A DNA stretch of 26,851 nucleotides from Parvicella sp963922585 (GTDB taxonomy: Bacteria > Bacteroidota > Bacteroidia > Flavobacteriales_D > Parvicellaceae): contig CAWUIK010000038.1 of the NCBI GenBank assembly GCA_963922585.1, forward strand, positions 1 to 26,851. Direction: 5' to 3'. The notes under the pieces were generated by a model that made no database searches, was not told the DNA's origin, and worked only from the letters and a program-made list of their open reading frames with translations. Shown here piece by piece: positions 15,755-23,208 of the stretch. Each line of letters starts with the position of its first letter. The first letter of the stretch is position 1. The position numbers and the translations under genes were made by a program.

Positions 15755-15762
15755 TACTTTTG
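15755..15762 (+). promoter_or_regulatory. -7 promoter motif for the sigma-factor operon
   Basis: TACTTTTG matches TAnnTTTG and ends 11 nt before the ATG at 15774, implying a very short leader. No -33 TTG is visible at the usual distance, which could mean a weak or activator-dependent promoter. Confidence 0.5.
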
Positions 15763-15773
15763 AAACACATTAA

Positions 15774-16256
15774 ATGACGCAAAAAGAATATAATAATTGT
15801 GTAGCCTCTTTTTCAGATGGTGTATATCGTTTTATTTTGAAAAACATTCAGAATGAAGACGATGCCAAAGACATTGTACAAGATGTTTTTTTGAAAATGT
15901 GGGAGAAAATAGAACAAATCAATTTTGATACTGCAAAATCTTATCTTTTTACTGCGGCTTACAGAACCATGTTGGACAGAATAAAAAAACTAAAACCCCT
16001 TTCTACTGAAACAACTAAATACATTGAACCCAATCACCAAAGTCAATATAGTGATGCTGGAGAAATCATCAATAATGCTTTGAATTTATTACCAGAAAAA
16101 CAAAAAGCAGCGATTACGTTGAGAGATTATGAAGGTTATAATTACAGTGAAATAGGCGAAATATTAGAACTAAACGAAGCACAGGTAAAGATAACCATTT
16201 TTAGAGCCAGAAAAACTTTAAAAACTTATTTAGGATCATTAGAAACAGTAATATGA
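15774..16256 (+). CDS. ECF-type RNA polymerase sigma factor
   Basis: The 160-residue protein has only regions 2 and 4, as in extracytoplasmic-function sigma factors. Region 2 is about 8-75, with the core-binding and -10 recognition segment DAKDIVQDVFLKMWEK and YRTMLDRIK. Region 4 is about 98-152, a helix-turn-helix with LPEKQKAAITLRDYEGYNYSEIGE and ARKTLKTYL. The stop codon overlaps the start of the next gene (ATGA at 16253-16256), so the downstream membrane protein is likely its regulator. Target promoters cannot be told. It is not next to a SusC/FecA-like receptor, as nutrient-responsive ECF factors of Bacteroidota often are. Confidence 0.92.
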   Translation: MTQKEYNNCVASFSDGVYRFILKNIQNEDDAKDIVQDVFLKMWEKIEQINFDTAKSYLFTAAYRTMLDRIKKLKPLSTETTKYIEPNHQSQYSDAGEIINNALNLLPEKQKAAITLRDYEGYNYSEIGEILELNEAQVKITIFRARKTLKTYLGSLETVI

Positions 16257-17362
16257 GTAACATCAATATACATAACTACGAGGCGTACTTGCTTGATTAT
16301 TACGAGCAACAACTCTCTGCTGAACTAACGGCTGAACTCGTTTTGTTTGCTGAGTTGCATCCTGAACTCAATATTGATCTTGAAGACACAGATTTAGAAT
16401 ATCTAACTCCTGAGAAAATTGAGTTTACTAATAAAGATTATTTGTCGAATATTGAGCGCATCGAATATTTGGTGATAGCACAAATTGAAAATGTAATCAC
16501 TCCCAAAGAAAGTATAGAATTATTGGAATTTAGACAAAAGTTTCCCGAAGTAGAAAATTTAATAGTTACTTACCAAAGAACAAAATTACCAAATCAAACT
16601 ATTGTTTTTCCCAATAAAGATAGTATTAGAAAAAACAAAACTATTCCGATGTACTATTGGGGAAGTTTGGCTGCAGCCTGTTTAATAGGATTCATGTTAC
16701 TTTGGGGGACAAACTATAGCGATTCAAAAAGATTGTATCAACAAGGAGCAAAAATAAACTCAACTCAAAAGATTGAAAAATATAATTTGCCAGATTTTGC
16801 CCAATTAAAAATTGATTCAGGAATTCAAAATCTAAATAATAAATATGAGGATGAGAATAAAGTTCCAAAAAGCATGAAAATAAAATCAAATAATTTTGAT
16901 AAAGTCCAAAAACAAGGTAATAATCTAATCGTAGAAGAAAACAATCCAAAAGATGATATATTAAATAAGGATTCTTCTAATATTGCCCTACCAAAAGTTA
17001 AGGATATTGAATTCAAAACGAATCCTTTAGATATTCAAATTGCCAATGAGATACTTCAAAAAGACACTTTGGAAAATATTTTAGAAAAAGAAGAAAATTT
17101 AACTTTTGAAGAAACTATCAAAAAAACTAAACCTCTTACTGTAAAGGAATTTTTGAGAGTAAAGACTAAACAAATCTTGATGAAAGAAGAAAATCCTACT
17201 ACAGATAAAGTAGATGGAGATGCTTTGCTTGCTTCAGTTGCTCAAAACTTAGATGCTAAAACTGGATTTGATATGGCATACGAATCTACAATTGAAGAAG
17301 ACAAAAAAACCAAACACATCAAAATCGGGAAGTTTGAATATTACAAATCTTCTTCGAAATAA
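16253..17362 (+). CDS. Putative membrane-bound anti-sigma factor
   Basis: The 369-residue protein begins with the acidic cytoplasmic segment seen in many Bacteroidota proteins encoded behind ECF sigma genes (NYEAYLLDYYEQQLSAE, 8-24). One membrane helix follows at about 133-152. A long Lys-, Asn- and Glu-rich extracytoplasmic region of low complexity (155-369) shows no recognisable domain. There is no zinc-binding His/Cys motif and no FecR domain. The 4-nt overlap with the sigma gene and the topology make anti-sigma function the best inference. The tail could sense an envelope signal or bind the cell wall. An alternative is an unrelated membrane protein with translational coupling. Confidence 0.65.
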   Translation: MSNINIHNYEAYLLDYYEQQLSAELTAELVLFAELHPELNIDLEDTDLEYLTPEKIEFTNKDYLSNIERIEYLVIAQIENVITPKESIELLEFRQKFPEVENLIVTYQRTKLPNQTIVFPNKDSIRKNKTIPMYYWGSLAAACLIGFMLLWGTNYSDSKRLYQQGAKINSTQKIEKYNLPDFAQLKIDSGIQNLNNKYEDENKVPKSMKIKSNNFDKVQKQGNNLIVEENNPKDDILNKDSSNIALPKVKDIEFKTNPLDIQIANEILQKDTLENILEKEENLTFEETIKKTKPLTVKEFLRVKTKQILMKEENPTTDKVDGDALLASVAQNLDAKTGFDMAYESTIEEDKKTKHIKIGKFEYYKSSSK

Positions 17363-17372
17363 AAATAATAAG

Positions 17373-17380
17373 TAGATTTG
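17373..17380 (+). promoter_or_regulatory. -7 promoter motif for trpS
   Basis: TAGATTTG matches TAnnTTTG and ends 26 nt before the trpS ATG, in the 44-nt gap after the anti-sigma-like gene. A -33 element is not evident. Confidence 0.45.
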
Positions 17381-17406
17381 CATTTCAATCATGTTTAAAA
17401 ACAGAA

Positions 17407-18381
17407 ATGGCAAGAATACTTACAGGAATACAAAGTACAGGAACACCACATTTAGGAAATATTTTGGGTGCAATATTACCAGCAATTGAACTTTCAAATA
17501 CTGGGACCAATGAATCCTTTTTATTCATTGCAGACATGCACTCTTTGACTCAAATCAAAAATGGTGATGAATTGAGAGAAAACACTTATAGTGTCGCTGC
17601 TACTTGGTTAGCATTTGGTTTGGACACTTCCAAAACTGTATTTTATCGTCAAAGTGATGTTCCGGAATGTGCAGAATTAACATGGTATTTGAGTTGCTTT
17701 TTCCCTTATCAAAGACTTACGTTAGCTCATTCTTTCAAAGATAAAGCAGATAGACTTTCTGATGTAAATAGCGGACTTTTTACCTATCCCATGTTGATGG
17801 CTGCAGATATTTTATTGTATGATGCTCATTTTGTCCCCGTGGGCAAGGACCAATTACAACACATTGAAATGACCAGAGATGTTGCTTCAAGAATCAATCA
17901 TCACTATGGTGAGGAACTATTGGTGCTTCCAGAACCTAAAATTCAAGAAGAAACACAATTAATTGTGGGAACCGATGGCGAAAAAATGAGCAAATCGAGA
18001 AACAATTACATTAATGTTTTTGAAGATGATAAGACCCTAAAGAACAGTATCAATAAAAAGATAATTACTGATGCTACACCTCTAGAAGACCCTAAAAATC
18101 CAGAGTCATCCTCAGTATACGAACTCTATAAAACAGTTGCATCCCCTCAACAAGTTTTGGAAATGTCTCAAAAACTTTTGGCTGGCGGCTATGGATGGGG
18201 ACATGCCAAAAAAGATTTATTGGATGCTATTATTGCCAAATTTGGAGATGCAAGAGAAAAATACCATTATTTCATGAATCATAAAAATGAAATAGATGAA
18301 GTGCTTCATCAAGGGGCAGAAAAAGCAAAAGCAGTTGCAAAAACTACTTTAGGAAGGGTAAGAGAAAAAATGGGGTATTAG
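17407..18381 (+). CDS. trpS: Tryptophanyl-tRNA synthetase
   Basis: TrpS attaches tryptophan to its tRNA. The 324-residue class I enzyme shows the HIGH-type motif PHLGN at 14-18 after the GIQSTGTPH segment, VGKDQLQHIEMTRD at about 145-158, and KMSKS at 193-197. Length and motif order are normal. It stands alone: a -7 motif precedes it and no tryptophan-synthesis gene is adjacent. No T-box or leader peptide is visible in the 44-nt upstream gap. Confidence 0.97.
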   Translation: MARILTGIQSTGTPHLGNILGAILPAIELSNTGTNESFLFIADMHSLTQIKNGDELRENTYSVAATWLAFGLDTSKTVFYRQSDVPECAELTWYLSCFFPYQRLTLAHSFKDKADRLSDVNSGLFTYPMLMAADILLYDAHFVPVGKDQLQHIEMTRDVASRINHHYGEELLVLPEPKIQEETQLIVGTDGEKMSKSRNNYINVFEDDKTLKNSINKKIITDATPLEDPKNPESSSVYELYKTVASPQQVLEMSQKLLAGGYGWGHAKKDLLDAIIAKFGDAREKYHYFMNHKNEIDEVLHQGAEKAKAVAKTTLGRVREKMGY

Positions 18382-18493
18382 TAGGTTTGGTGTTTCATTT
18401 ATTGAGTTTACATAAAGTTTGTTTTGAAGTATATCATAATATTAAGCAGAAATTGTCTTAATAAACCTAAAACGACTTATTCGTTTCTTTGAA

Positions 18494-18530
18494 CTTCAAT
18501 TTATGAATTGGAGTGGTTTATTGTTTTTTA
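18494..18530 (+). terminator. Possible terminator between trpS and hutU
   Basis: CTTCAATT (18494-18501) pairs with AATTGGAG (18506-18513) around TATG, with one G-U pair in the plus-strand RNA. A T-rich stretch containing TTGTTTTTT follows. The stem is AT-rich and the T-run begins several bases after it, so the call is weak; it could instead be an operator in front of hutU. Confidence 0.3.
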
Positions 18531-18547
18531 CTTTACTAAACAATGTG

Positions 18548-18555
18548 TACTTTTG
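18548..18555 (+). promoter_or_regulatory. -7 promoter motif for hutU
   Basis: TACTTTTG matches TAnnTTTG and ends 22 nt before the hutU ATG. A TTG at 18521-18523 lies 24 nt upstream, a little further than the usual spacing. Confidence 0.5.
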
Positions 18556-18577
18556 GGGAAAATTTTAATACAGAACC

Positions 18578-20572
18578 ATGTCTGAATTTAAAACACTTAT
18601 TCAACAAGGAATTCCAAGTGAGTTACCAACTTTACGTCCTCTTAATCCTGAGATGAATCACGCTCCAAAAAGAAAAGAGATTCTGTCCAAAGAAGAAAAA
18701 AAACTAGCATTAAAAAATGCTTTAAGATATTTTGAACCTCAACATCATGAGGTCCTTATCAAAGAATTTGCTGAAGAACTAGAAAAATATGGAAGAATCT
18801 ACATGTATAGATTCAGACCTACTTATGAAATGTATGCTCGACCTATAGCAGAATATCCTGGTAAAAGCGAACAAGCAAAATCTATCATGTTGATGATTCA
18901 CAACAATTTAGACCCTGCTGTTGCTCAACATCCAGAAGAATTGATAACCTATGGTGGGAATGGTGCTGTTTTTCAAAACTGGGCGCAGTACTTACTCACC
19001 ATGAAGTATCTTTCGGAAATGACTGATGAGCAAACATTGGTAATGTATAGCGGTCACCCAATGGGGCTTTTTCCTTCTCACAAAGAAGCGCCAAGAGTGG
19101 TTGTCACCAACGGAATGATGATTCCCAACTATTCTAAACCTGATGATTGGGAAAAATTTAACGCTTTGGGCGTGACTCAATATGGACAAATGACTGCTGG
19201 AAGTTATATGTATATCGGACCACAGGGCATTGTTCACGGAACAACCATTACTGTAATGAATGCTGCTAGAAAAATTCAAAAAACGAAAAACTCCAACGAA
19301 GGTATTTTATTCTTAACTGCTGGACTTGGAGGTATGAGTGGTGCTCAACCTAAAGCGGGAAACATAGCAGGCGTAATCTCTGTAACAGCAGAAGTGAATC
19401 CAAAAGCAAGTTTCAAAAGACATGAACAAGGTTGGGTAGATGAAATTATTTCTGATTTGGATGAACTTTGCCAAAGAGTTAAAAAAGCCAAAGCAAACAA
19501 CGAAATTGTTTCCATTGCTTTTGATGGAAACGTTGTGGATGTTTGGGAAAAGTTTTATGAAGAAAATATCATCGTAGAATTAGGTTCAGACCAAACTTCA
19601 CTTCACAATCCTTTAGCCGGAGGTTACTACCCTGTTGGAATGAGTTATGAAGCATCCAATGAAATGATGGCAAATCAACCTGAATTGTTCAAACAAAAAG
19701 TTCAAGAATCTCTAATTAGACATGCAGAATCAGTAAATAAACATGCGCAAAGAGGTACTTATTTCTTTGACTATGGGAATGCCTTTTTACTAGAAGCCTC
19801 TAGAGCAGGAGCAGATGTAATGGCAGAAGATGGTATTAGATTTAAATATCCTTCATATATACAAGACATATTGGGCCCTATGTGTTTTGATTATGGATTT
19901 GGACCTTTTAGATGGGTGTGTACTTCAGGAACTGCAGAAGATTTAAAAACTTCGGATGACATTGCTTGTAAAGTTTTGGAAGAAATGATGCAAACTTCTC
20001 CAGAAGAAATTAAACAACAAATGGCAGATAATATCCAATGGATAAAAGGTGCTCAGGAAAATAAATTGGTGGTAGGTTCACAGGCTAGAATTTTATATGC
20101 TGATGCAGAAGGAAGAGTGAAAATTGCGGAAGCCTTTAACCAAGCGATTGCAAAAGGAATCATTTCTACACCTATTGTTTTAGGTAGAGACCACCACGAT
20201 GTTTCTGGTACAGATTCTCCTTACAGAGAAACCTCAAACATTTATGATGGTTCAGCATTTACTGCAGATATGGCAATTCACAACGTTATTGGTGATAGTT
20301 TTAGAGGTGCTACATGGGTGAGCATCCACAATGGAGGTGGTGTTGGTTGGGGAGAAGTTATCAATGGAGGGTTTGGAATGCTGCTCGATGGAACTGAAGA
20401 TGCAGACAGAAGATTGAAATCTATGTTGTTTTGGGATGTTAATAATGGCATCGCAAGAAGAAGTTGGGCTAGAAATGATGAAGCCATTTTTGCCATCAAA
20501 AGAGAAATGGAAAGAACACCTGGGCTCAAAGTTACATTGCCTAATATAGTTGATGAAAATCTTTTTAATTAA
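18578..20572 (+). CDS. hutU: Urocanate hydratase (urocanase)
   Basis: Urocanase adds water to urocanate to form imidazolonepropionate, the second step of histidine breakdown, with tightly bound NAD. Visible signatures are TYGGNGAVFQNW (124-135), YGQMTAGSYMYIGPQG (202-217), TAGLGGMSGAQPKA (247-260) and GPMCFDYGFGPFRWV (433-447), in which Cys436 matches the active-site cysteine. The 664-residue length is about 100 longer than the enterobacterial and Pseudomonas enzymes, as in the long Bacteroidota form. No hutH, hutI or hutG is nearby, so the pathway genes are scattered or outside the window. A -7 motif lies just upstream. Confidence 0.95.
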   Translation: MSEFKTLIQQGIPSELPTLRPLNPEMNHAPKRKEILSKEEKKLALKNALRYFEPQHHEVLIKEFAEELEKYGRIYMYRFRPTYEMYARPIAEYPGKSEQAKSIMLMIHNNLDPAVAQHPEELITYGGNGAVFQNWAQYLLTMKYLSEMTDEQTLVMYSGHPMGLFPSHKEAPRVVVTNGMMIPNYSKPDDWEKFNALGVTQYGQMTAGSYMYIGPQGIVHGTTITVMNAARKIQKTKNSNEGILFLTAGLGGMSGAQPKAGNIAGVISVTAEVNPKASFKRHEQGWVDEIISDLDELCQRVKKAKANNEIVSIAFDGNVVDVWEKFYEENIIVELGSDQTSLHNPLAGGYYPVGMSYEASNEMMANQPELFKQKVQESLIRHAESVNKHAQRGTYFFDYGNAFLLEASRAGADVMAEDGIRFKYPSYIQDILGPMCFDYGFGPFRWVCTSGTAEDLKTSDDIACKVLEEMMQTSPEEIKQQMADNIQWIKGAQENKLVVGSQARILYADAEGRVKIAEAFNQAIAKGIISTPIVLGRDHHDVSGTDSPYRETSNIYDGSAFTADMAIHNVIGDSFRGATWVSIHNGGGVGWGEVINGGFGMLLDGTEDADRRLKSMLFWDVNNGIARRSWARNDEAIFAIKREMERTPGLKVTLPNIVDENLFN

Positions 20573-20583
20573 TTGAATAATAT

Positions 20584-20904
20584 ATGATAGAAATTGGGCT
20601 CATAATAGGAGGTGGTGTTGGCTTCCATAGATTTGCAAAAGAAAACGGTCTCAATCCATGGGTTTGGGCATTTGTACCTTTAGTATCCTATTTTTTGGGG
20701 GCTTTTGTTGCAGGTATTGTACTTTTTATAGTTGCACCAAGTGTTTTAGAAGACACTCTTGTTTTAGGTGCAATTGGATTGTTGTCTGGCGCACTTTTTA
20801 TTGGTCTTGCCTATTTACTTATGAAAAAAACTGCTCAAAATAAACTCGCCAGTGTAGAGTCTGAATCTTCAGATATACTGGACCACAATTTGGATTTGGA
20901 ATAG
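20584..20904 (+). CDS. Small multi-pass membrane protein, unknown
   Basis: The 106-residue protein has a Gly-rich hydrophobic start (IGLIIGGGVGFHRFAKENG), then two clear membrane helices (about 27-52 and 58-81) and a charged cytoplasmic tail ending DHNLDLE. It begins 11 nt after the hutU stop on the same strand, so it is probably read from the same message. I recognise no family. The adjacency to urocanase may be chance; a link to histidine or urocanate uptake would be speculation. Confidence 0.75.
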   Translation: MIEIGLIIGGGVGFHRFAKENGLNPWVWAFVPLVSYFLGAFVAGIVLFIVAPSVLEDTLVLGAIGLLSGALFIGLAYLLMKKTAQNKLASVESESSDILDHNLDLE

Positions 20905-21023
20905 TAAAAAATTTTAGGCCCCTTTAGTCTCAAAAAACTTTCAACAATTTTGCTTTTATGCTAAGGAAGTTTATCCATTTTCGAAAACATTCTTAATTTA
21001 GCCAACTCATAAATACAATCATT

Positions 21024-21809
21024 ATGACACAATACAAAAACATAGAATTCAGCGTTGAAAGCGGAGTTGGAATAATCTCTTTAAACAGACAAGAAGTTCT
21101 CAACAGTTTTAATTTCGAGATGGCAGACGATACCATTCTTGCTTTAGAATATTGCAAAAACAATGATGAAATAAGAGCGATTATTCTTACTGGAAATGGA
21201 AGAGGTTTTTGCGCTGGGCAAGATTTAGAGGAAGCTACAAGAGAAAATGCTCCAAAAATTGAAGAAATTGTGGATCATACATATAACCCTATTATTCAGT
21301 TAATAAGAAATATTGAAAAACCAGTGATTTGTGCCGTAAACGGTGTAGCAGCAGGTGCCGGGGCAAATATTGCTCTTGCCTGTGATATTACTTTTGCATC
21401 AGAAAATGCAAACTTCATTCAATCTTTCAGTAATATTGGCTTGGTTCCAGATAGTGGAGGAACATTCACTTTACCAAGATTGGTAGGCATGCAAAGAGCC
21501 ACTGCAATGATGTTTATGGCGGATAAAATTAGTGCTACTCAAGCTAAAGATTTAGGTATGATTTACGAAGTGGTTCCTGCTGAACATCTTCAGGAAACAG
21601 TTTTAAACTACGCCAAAACACTTGCTCAAAGACCTACCAAAGGAATAGGACTTACTAAAAGAGCTTTGAATCAAAGTTTTACAAATACGCTTGAACAACA
21701 ACTTGCGGTGGAAAGAATGTTACAAGCAGAAGCCGCTCAAAGTTATGACCACAAAGAAGGAATACAAGCTTTTTTTGAAAAAAGAAAACCAGCGTATAAA
21801 GGGGTTTAA
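21024..21809 (+). CDS. paaG: PaaG-type enoyl-CoA hydratase/isomerase
   Basis: A 261-residue crotonase-fold enzyme. The oxyanion-hole segments are GRGFCAGQDL (59-68) and NGVAAGAGANIALACD (106-121). Asp143 in GLVPDSGGT replaces the second hydratase glutamate, as in PaaG, which isomerises epoxyphenylacetyl-CoA to the oxepin form in phenylacetate degradation. The C-terminal QSYDHKEGIQAFFEKRKP is also typical. Other crotonase isomerases share much of this, so a fatty-acid role remains possible. It stands alone with a 119-nt upstream gap; only the PaaY-like gene, 11 kb away, also points to phenylacetate. Confidence 0.8.
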   Translation: MTQYKNIEFSVESGVGIISLNRQEVLNSFNFEMADDTILALEYCKNNDEIRAIILTGNGRGFCAGQDLEEATRENAPKIEEIVDHTYNPIIQLIRNIEKPVICAVNGVAAGAGANIALACDITFASENANFIQSFSNIGLVPDSGGTFTLPRLVGMQRATAMMFMADKISATQAKDLGMIYEVVPAEHLQETVLNYAKTLAQRPTKGIGLTKRALNQSFTNTLEQQLAVERMLQAEAAQSYDHKEGIQAFFEKRKPAYKGV

Positions 21810-21867
21810 GTTTGGAATTCGTTGTTCGTGGTTTGGAGTTGATAGATGAAATTAGATAATGGGTTAA

Positions 21868-21916
21868 TTAGGTAATTGTTAATGGTTAATTGTTAATGGT
21901 TAATGGTTAGTTGTTA
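21868..21916. repeat. Tandem heptamer array, 7 units
   Basis: Seven units in one register: TTAGGTA, ATTGTTA, ATGGTTA, ATTGTTA, ATGGTTA, ATGGTTA, GTTGTTA. Consensus is ATkGTTA. As in the array at 15344-15448, two related heptamers partly alternate, giving a 14-bp higher-order unit. Confidence 0.85.
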
Positions 21917-21934
21917 ATTTGATAATGTTTTTGT

Positions 21935-21950
21935 CACTTCGACCGAAGTG
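21935..21950. repeat. Short dyad, CACTTCG/CGAAGTG
   Basis: CACTTCG (21935-21941) and CGAAGTG (21944-21950) are separated by AC and followed by GAGAAGTCT. I recognise this wording as like a short palindromic repeat found between genes in many Bacteroidota. Its role here is unknown; it lies 125 nt after the paaG stop. Confidence 0.55.
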
Positions 21951-22009
21951 GAGAAGTCTAAAAACTAGAGTTAATAATTTGAAAATGATGTTAGATAAAA
22001 AAACTTTAC

Positions 22010-22100
22010 AGACGCTTCGGTCTATACAAGAGTGGACTTGGCGTAAATTCTTTATAGACGCTTTGGTCAATACAAGTGAGTCCTTTGCGGTTAAATAAAG
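22010..22100. repeat. Degenerate tandem duplication of about 46 bp
   Basis: The first unit starts AGACGCTTCGGTC at 22010 and the second AGACGCTTTGGTC at 22056. The first 25 bases match at 21 positions; similarity then fades. No open frame is implied. Confidence 0.6.
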
Positions 22101-22273
22101 ATTACATAATGTTTGATGTTAAACTGAAATATGAAAGTATGAAATAATTGGTAAATTGTTACAGAAGAATATGGTTCACTGAAAGATTCAAGACTGGAAG
22201 ATAAAAGATTTTAAGACTTACATTTTGAACAAGGTACAATGTATTTTTAAAATTAGGGTAAGTTTAGAACTTT

Positions 22274-22292
22274 ACATTGGACATAATACGTT
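22274..22292. repeat. Word shared with the 15.6-kb intergenic island
   Basis: The 19-mer here (core ATTGGACATAATACGTT) matches 15647-15665 (core TTTGGACATAAAACGTT) at 17 positions. Both lie in gene-free DNA built of degenerate 7-bp words, suggesting members of one dispersed repeat family. Confidence 0.55.
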
Positions 22293-22394
22293 TCATTGTA
22301 AAACCAAACAACTGACCAATTAAGTTAATTGAAAAGTCTTTTAGTCTTTTGTTAAAATAGAAACCAAACAACTTGAAAATAGTTGAATAAAAAA

Positions 22395-23132
22395 ATGAGA
22401 GGAATAAAACTATATATTTTAAATTGTCTTTTGATTATTTTACTTTGGAGTTGTGATGAAAAGCCTATTGAAAAAGAAGAAGTTTTAACTGATGCTAACT
22501 CCAAAATTGAACACGCCATTCCAAAAGGGAAAACCACTACTTTTGAAGATTTCACCAACCACTTTCCTTCTCAAAGTTTTCCTCTAGAATTTGATGCACA
22601 ACAAACACATTATTCTACCTCATTACTTTTGGACACTAACCTTGTGAAGGACTGGGTAATTTATGGGCCCCCCAATACCGAACTATCTCAATTTATTGCC
22701 GAAAACTCTTGGAAATTAAAAGACACTAATGCTTTTAAAATAAATGCAAATTTTAAAATCGAAACTCCAAAAAATATTCTAATTTGTCTTTCTATCATTG
22801 AAAAAACACTAGATAAAAAAGGAGAATTTCAAGACCTATGGTTTTTGAACTACAATCTTGACGGAACTTTCAACTCGGCATTGAATATAGGAACTGAAGG
22901 TTTTTACACTTCTGTAGAAGAAGACACTGAATTGGGTGAAGACTTTTATATTGAATCTGAGGAAATTGATCTTTTAAGTGTTTCTCTAAAATCTGAAGAC
23001 TCATTGATTTGTTATCACCAAAAAGTGACTTGTTGCAGAGGTAAAGACTGGCGTGTAGACCAAAACTTGAAAGTTAAAGACTCCATAATTTATCCCGTAA
23101 AGTGCAAATATTATTCATTAAGAAATGAATAA
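22395..23132 (+). CDS. Lipoprotein of unknown function
   Basis: From the ATG at 22395 this is a 245-residue protein with a lipoprotein signal (YILNCLLIILLWSC, lipidated Cys20) and an acidic mature part. An in-frame TTG at 22383 would add only MNKK-type residues, so I prefer the ATG. The mature region has alternating hydrophobic strands and a late cysteine pair (QKVTCCRGKDW). I recognise no domain. A helix-poor, beta-rich fold is likely. It sits between the repeat-rich island and the cystathionine synthase gene, with no evident functional link to either. Confidence 0.8.
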   Translation: MRGIKLYILNCLLIILLWSCDEKPIEKEEVLTDANSKIEHAIPKGKTTTFEDFTNHFPSQSFPLEFDAQQTHYSTSLLLDTNLVKDWVIYGPPNTELSQFIAENSWKLKDTNAFKINANFKIETPKNILICLSIIEKTLDKKGEFQDLWFLNYNLDGTFNSALNIGTEGFYTSVEEDTELGEDFYIESEEIDLLSVSLKSEDSLICYHQKVTCCRGKDWRVDQNLKVKDSIIYPVKCKYYSLRNE

Positions 23133-23170
23133 ACTTAATGAAATAGCACCACAAAAACCATAATAAAACT

Positions 23171-23178
23171 TACTTTTG
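23171..23178 (+). promoter_or_regulatory. -7 promoter motif for cystathionine beta-synthase
   Basis: TACTTTTG matches TAnnTTTG and ends 30 nt before the ATG. The whole gap after the lipoprotein gene is 76 nt, too short for a SAM riboswitch, and I see none. Confidence 0.5.
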
Positions 23179-23208
23179 TAAAAAATTAAAAATTACAATA
23201 TCCTTTTT

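Larger units (their letters stand above)
15247..15773. other. Intergenic island between divergent genes, heptamer-repeat rich
   Basis: No gene is visible in this 527-bp stretch. It contains the promoter of the minus-strand TPR operon (15266-15294), two blocks of 7-bp repeats (15344-15448 and 15526-15672) and the -7 motif of the sigma-factor gene (15755-15762). A 70-codon open frame on the minus strand (15570-15782) overlaps the repeats and I treat it as chance. Confidence 0.8.
21810..22394. other. Repeat-rich intergenic island, no gene seen
   Basis: This 585-bp stretch has no convincing gene. It holds a heptamer array (21868-21916), a dyad (21935-21950), a degenerate tandem duplication of about 46 bp (22010-22100), a copy of a word shared with the 15.6-kb island (22274-22292), and a 13-bp direct repeat, AAACCAAACAACT, at 22301-22313 and 22361-22373, exactly 60 bp apart. 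I see no clear promoter for the lipoprotein gene that follows. Confidence 0.75.

Noticed and set aside
15570..15782. 70-codon open frame on the minus strand
   Set aside because: It is made of the degenerate heptamer words, overlaps the sigma-factor promoter and start, and has no recognisable protein features.
18382..18577. Riboswitch or Hut operator in front of hutU
   Set aside because: Only one weak AT-rich hairpin and a -7 motif are visible; no known riboswitch core or clear operator dyad.
22383..22394. TTG at 22383 as the start of the lipoprotein gene
   Set aside because: The ATG at 22395 gives a standard lipoprotein signal; the upstream extension is only four residues and needs a rarer start codon.
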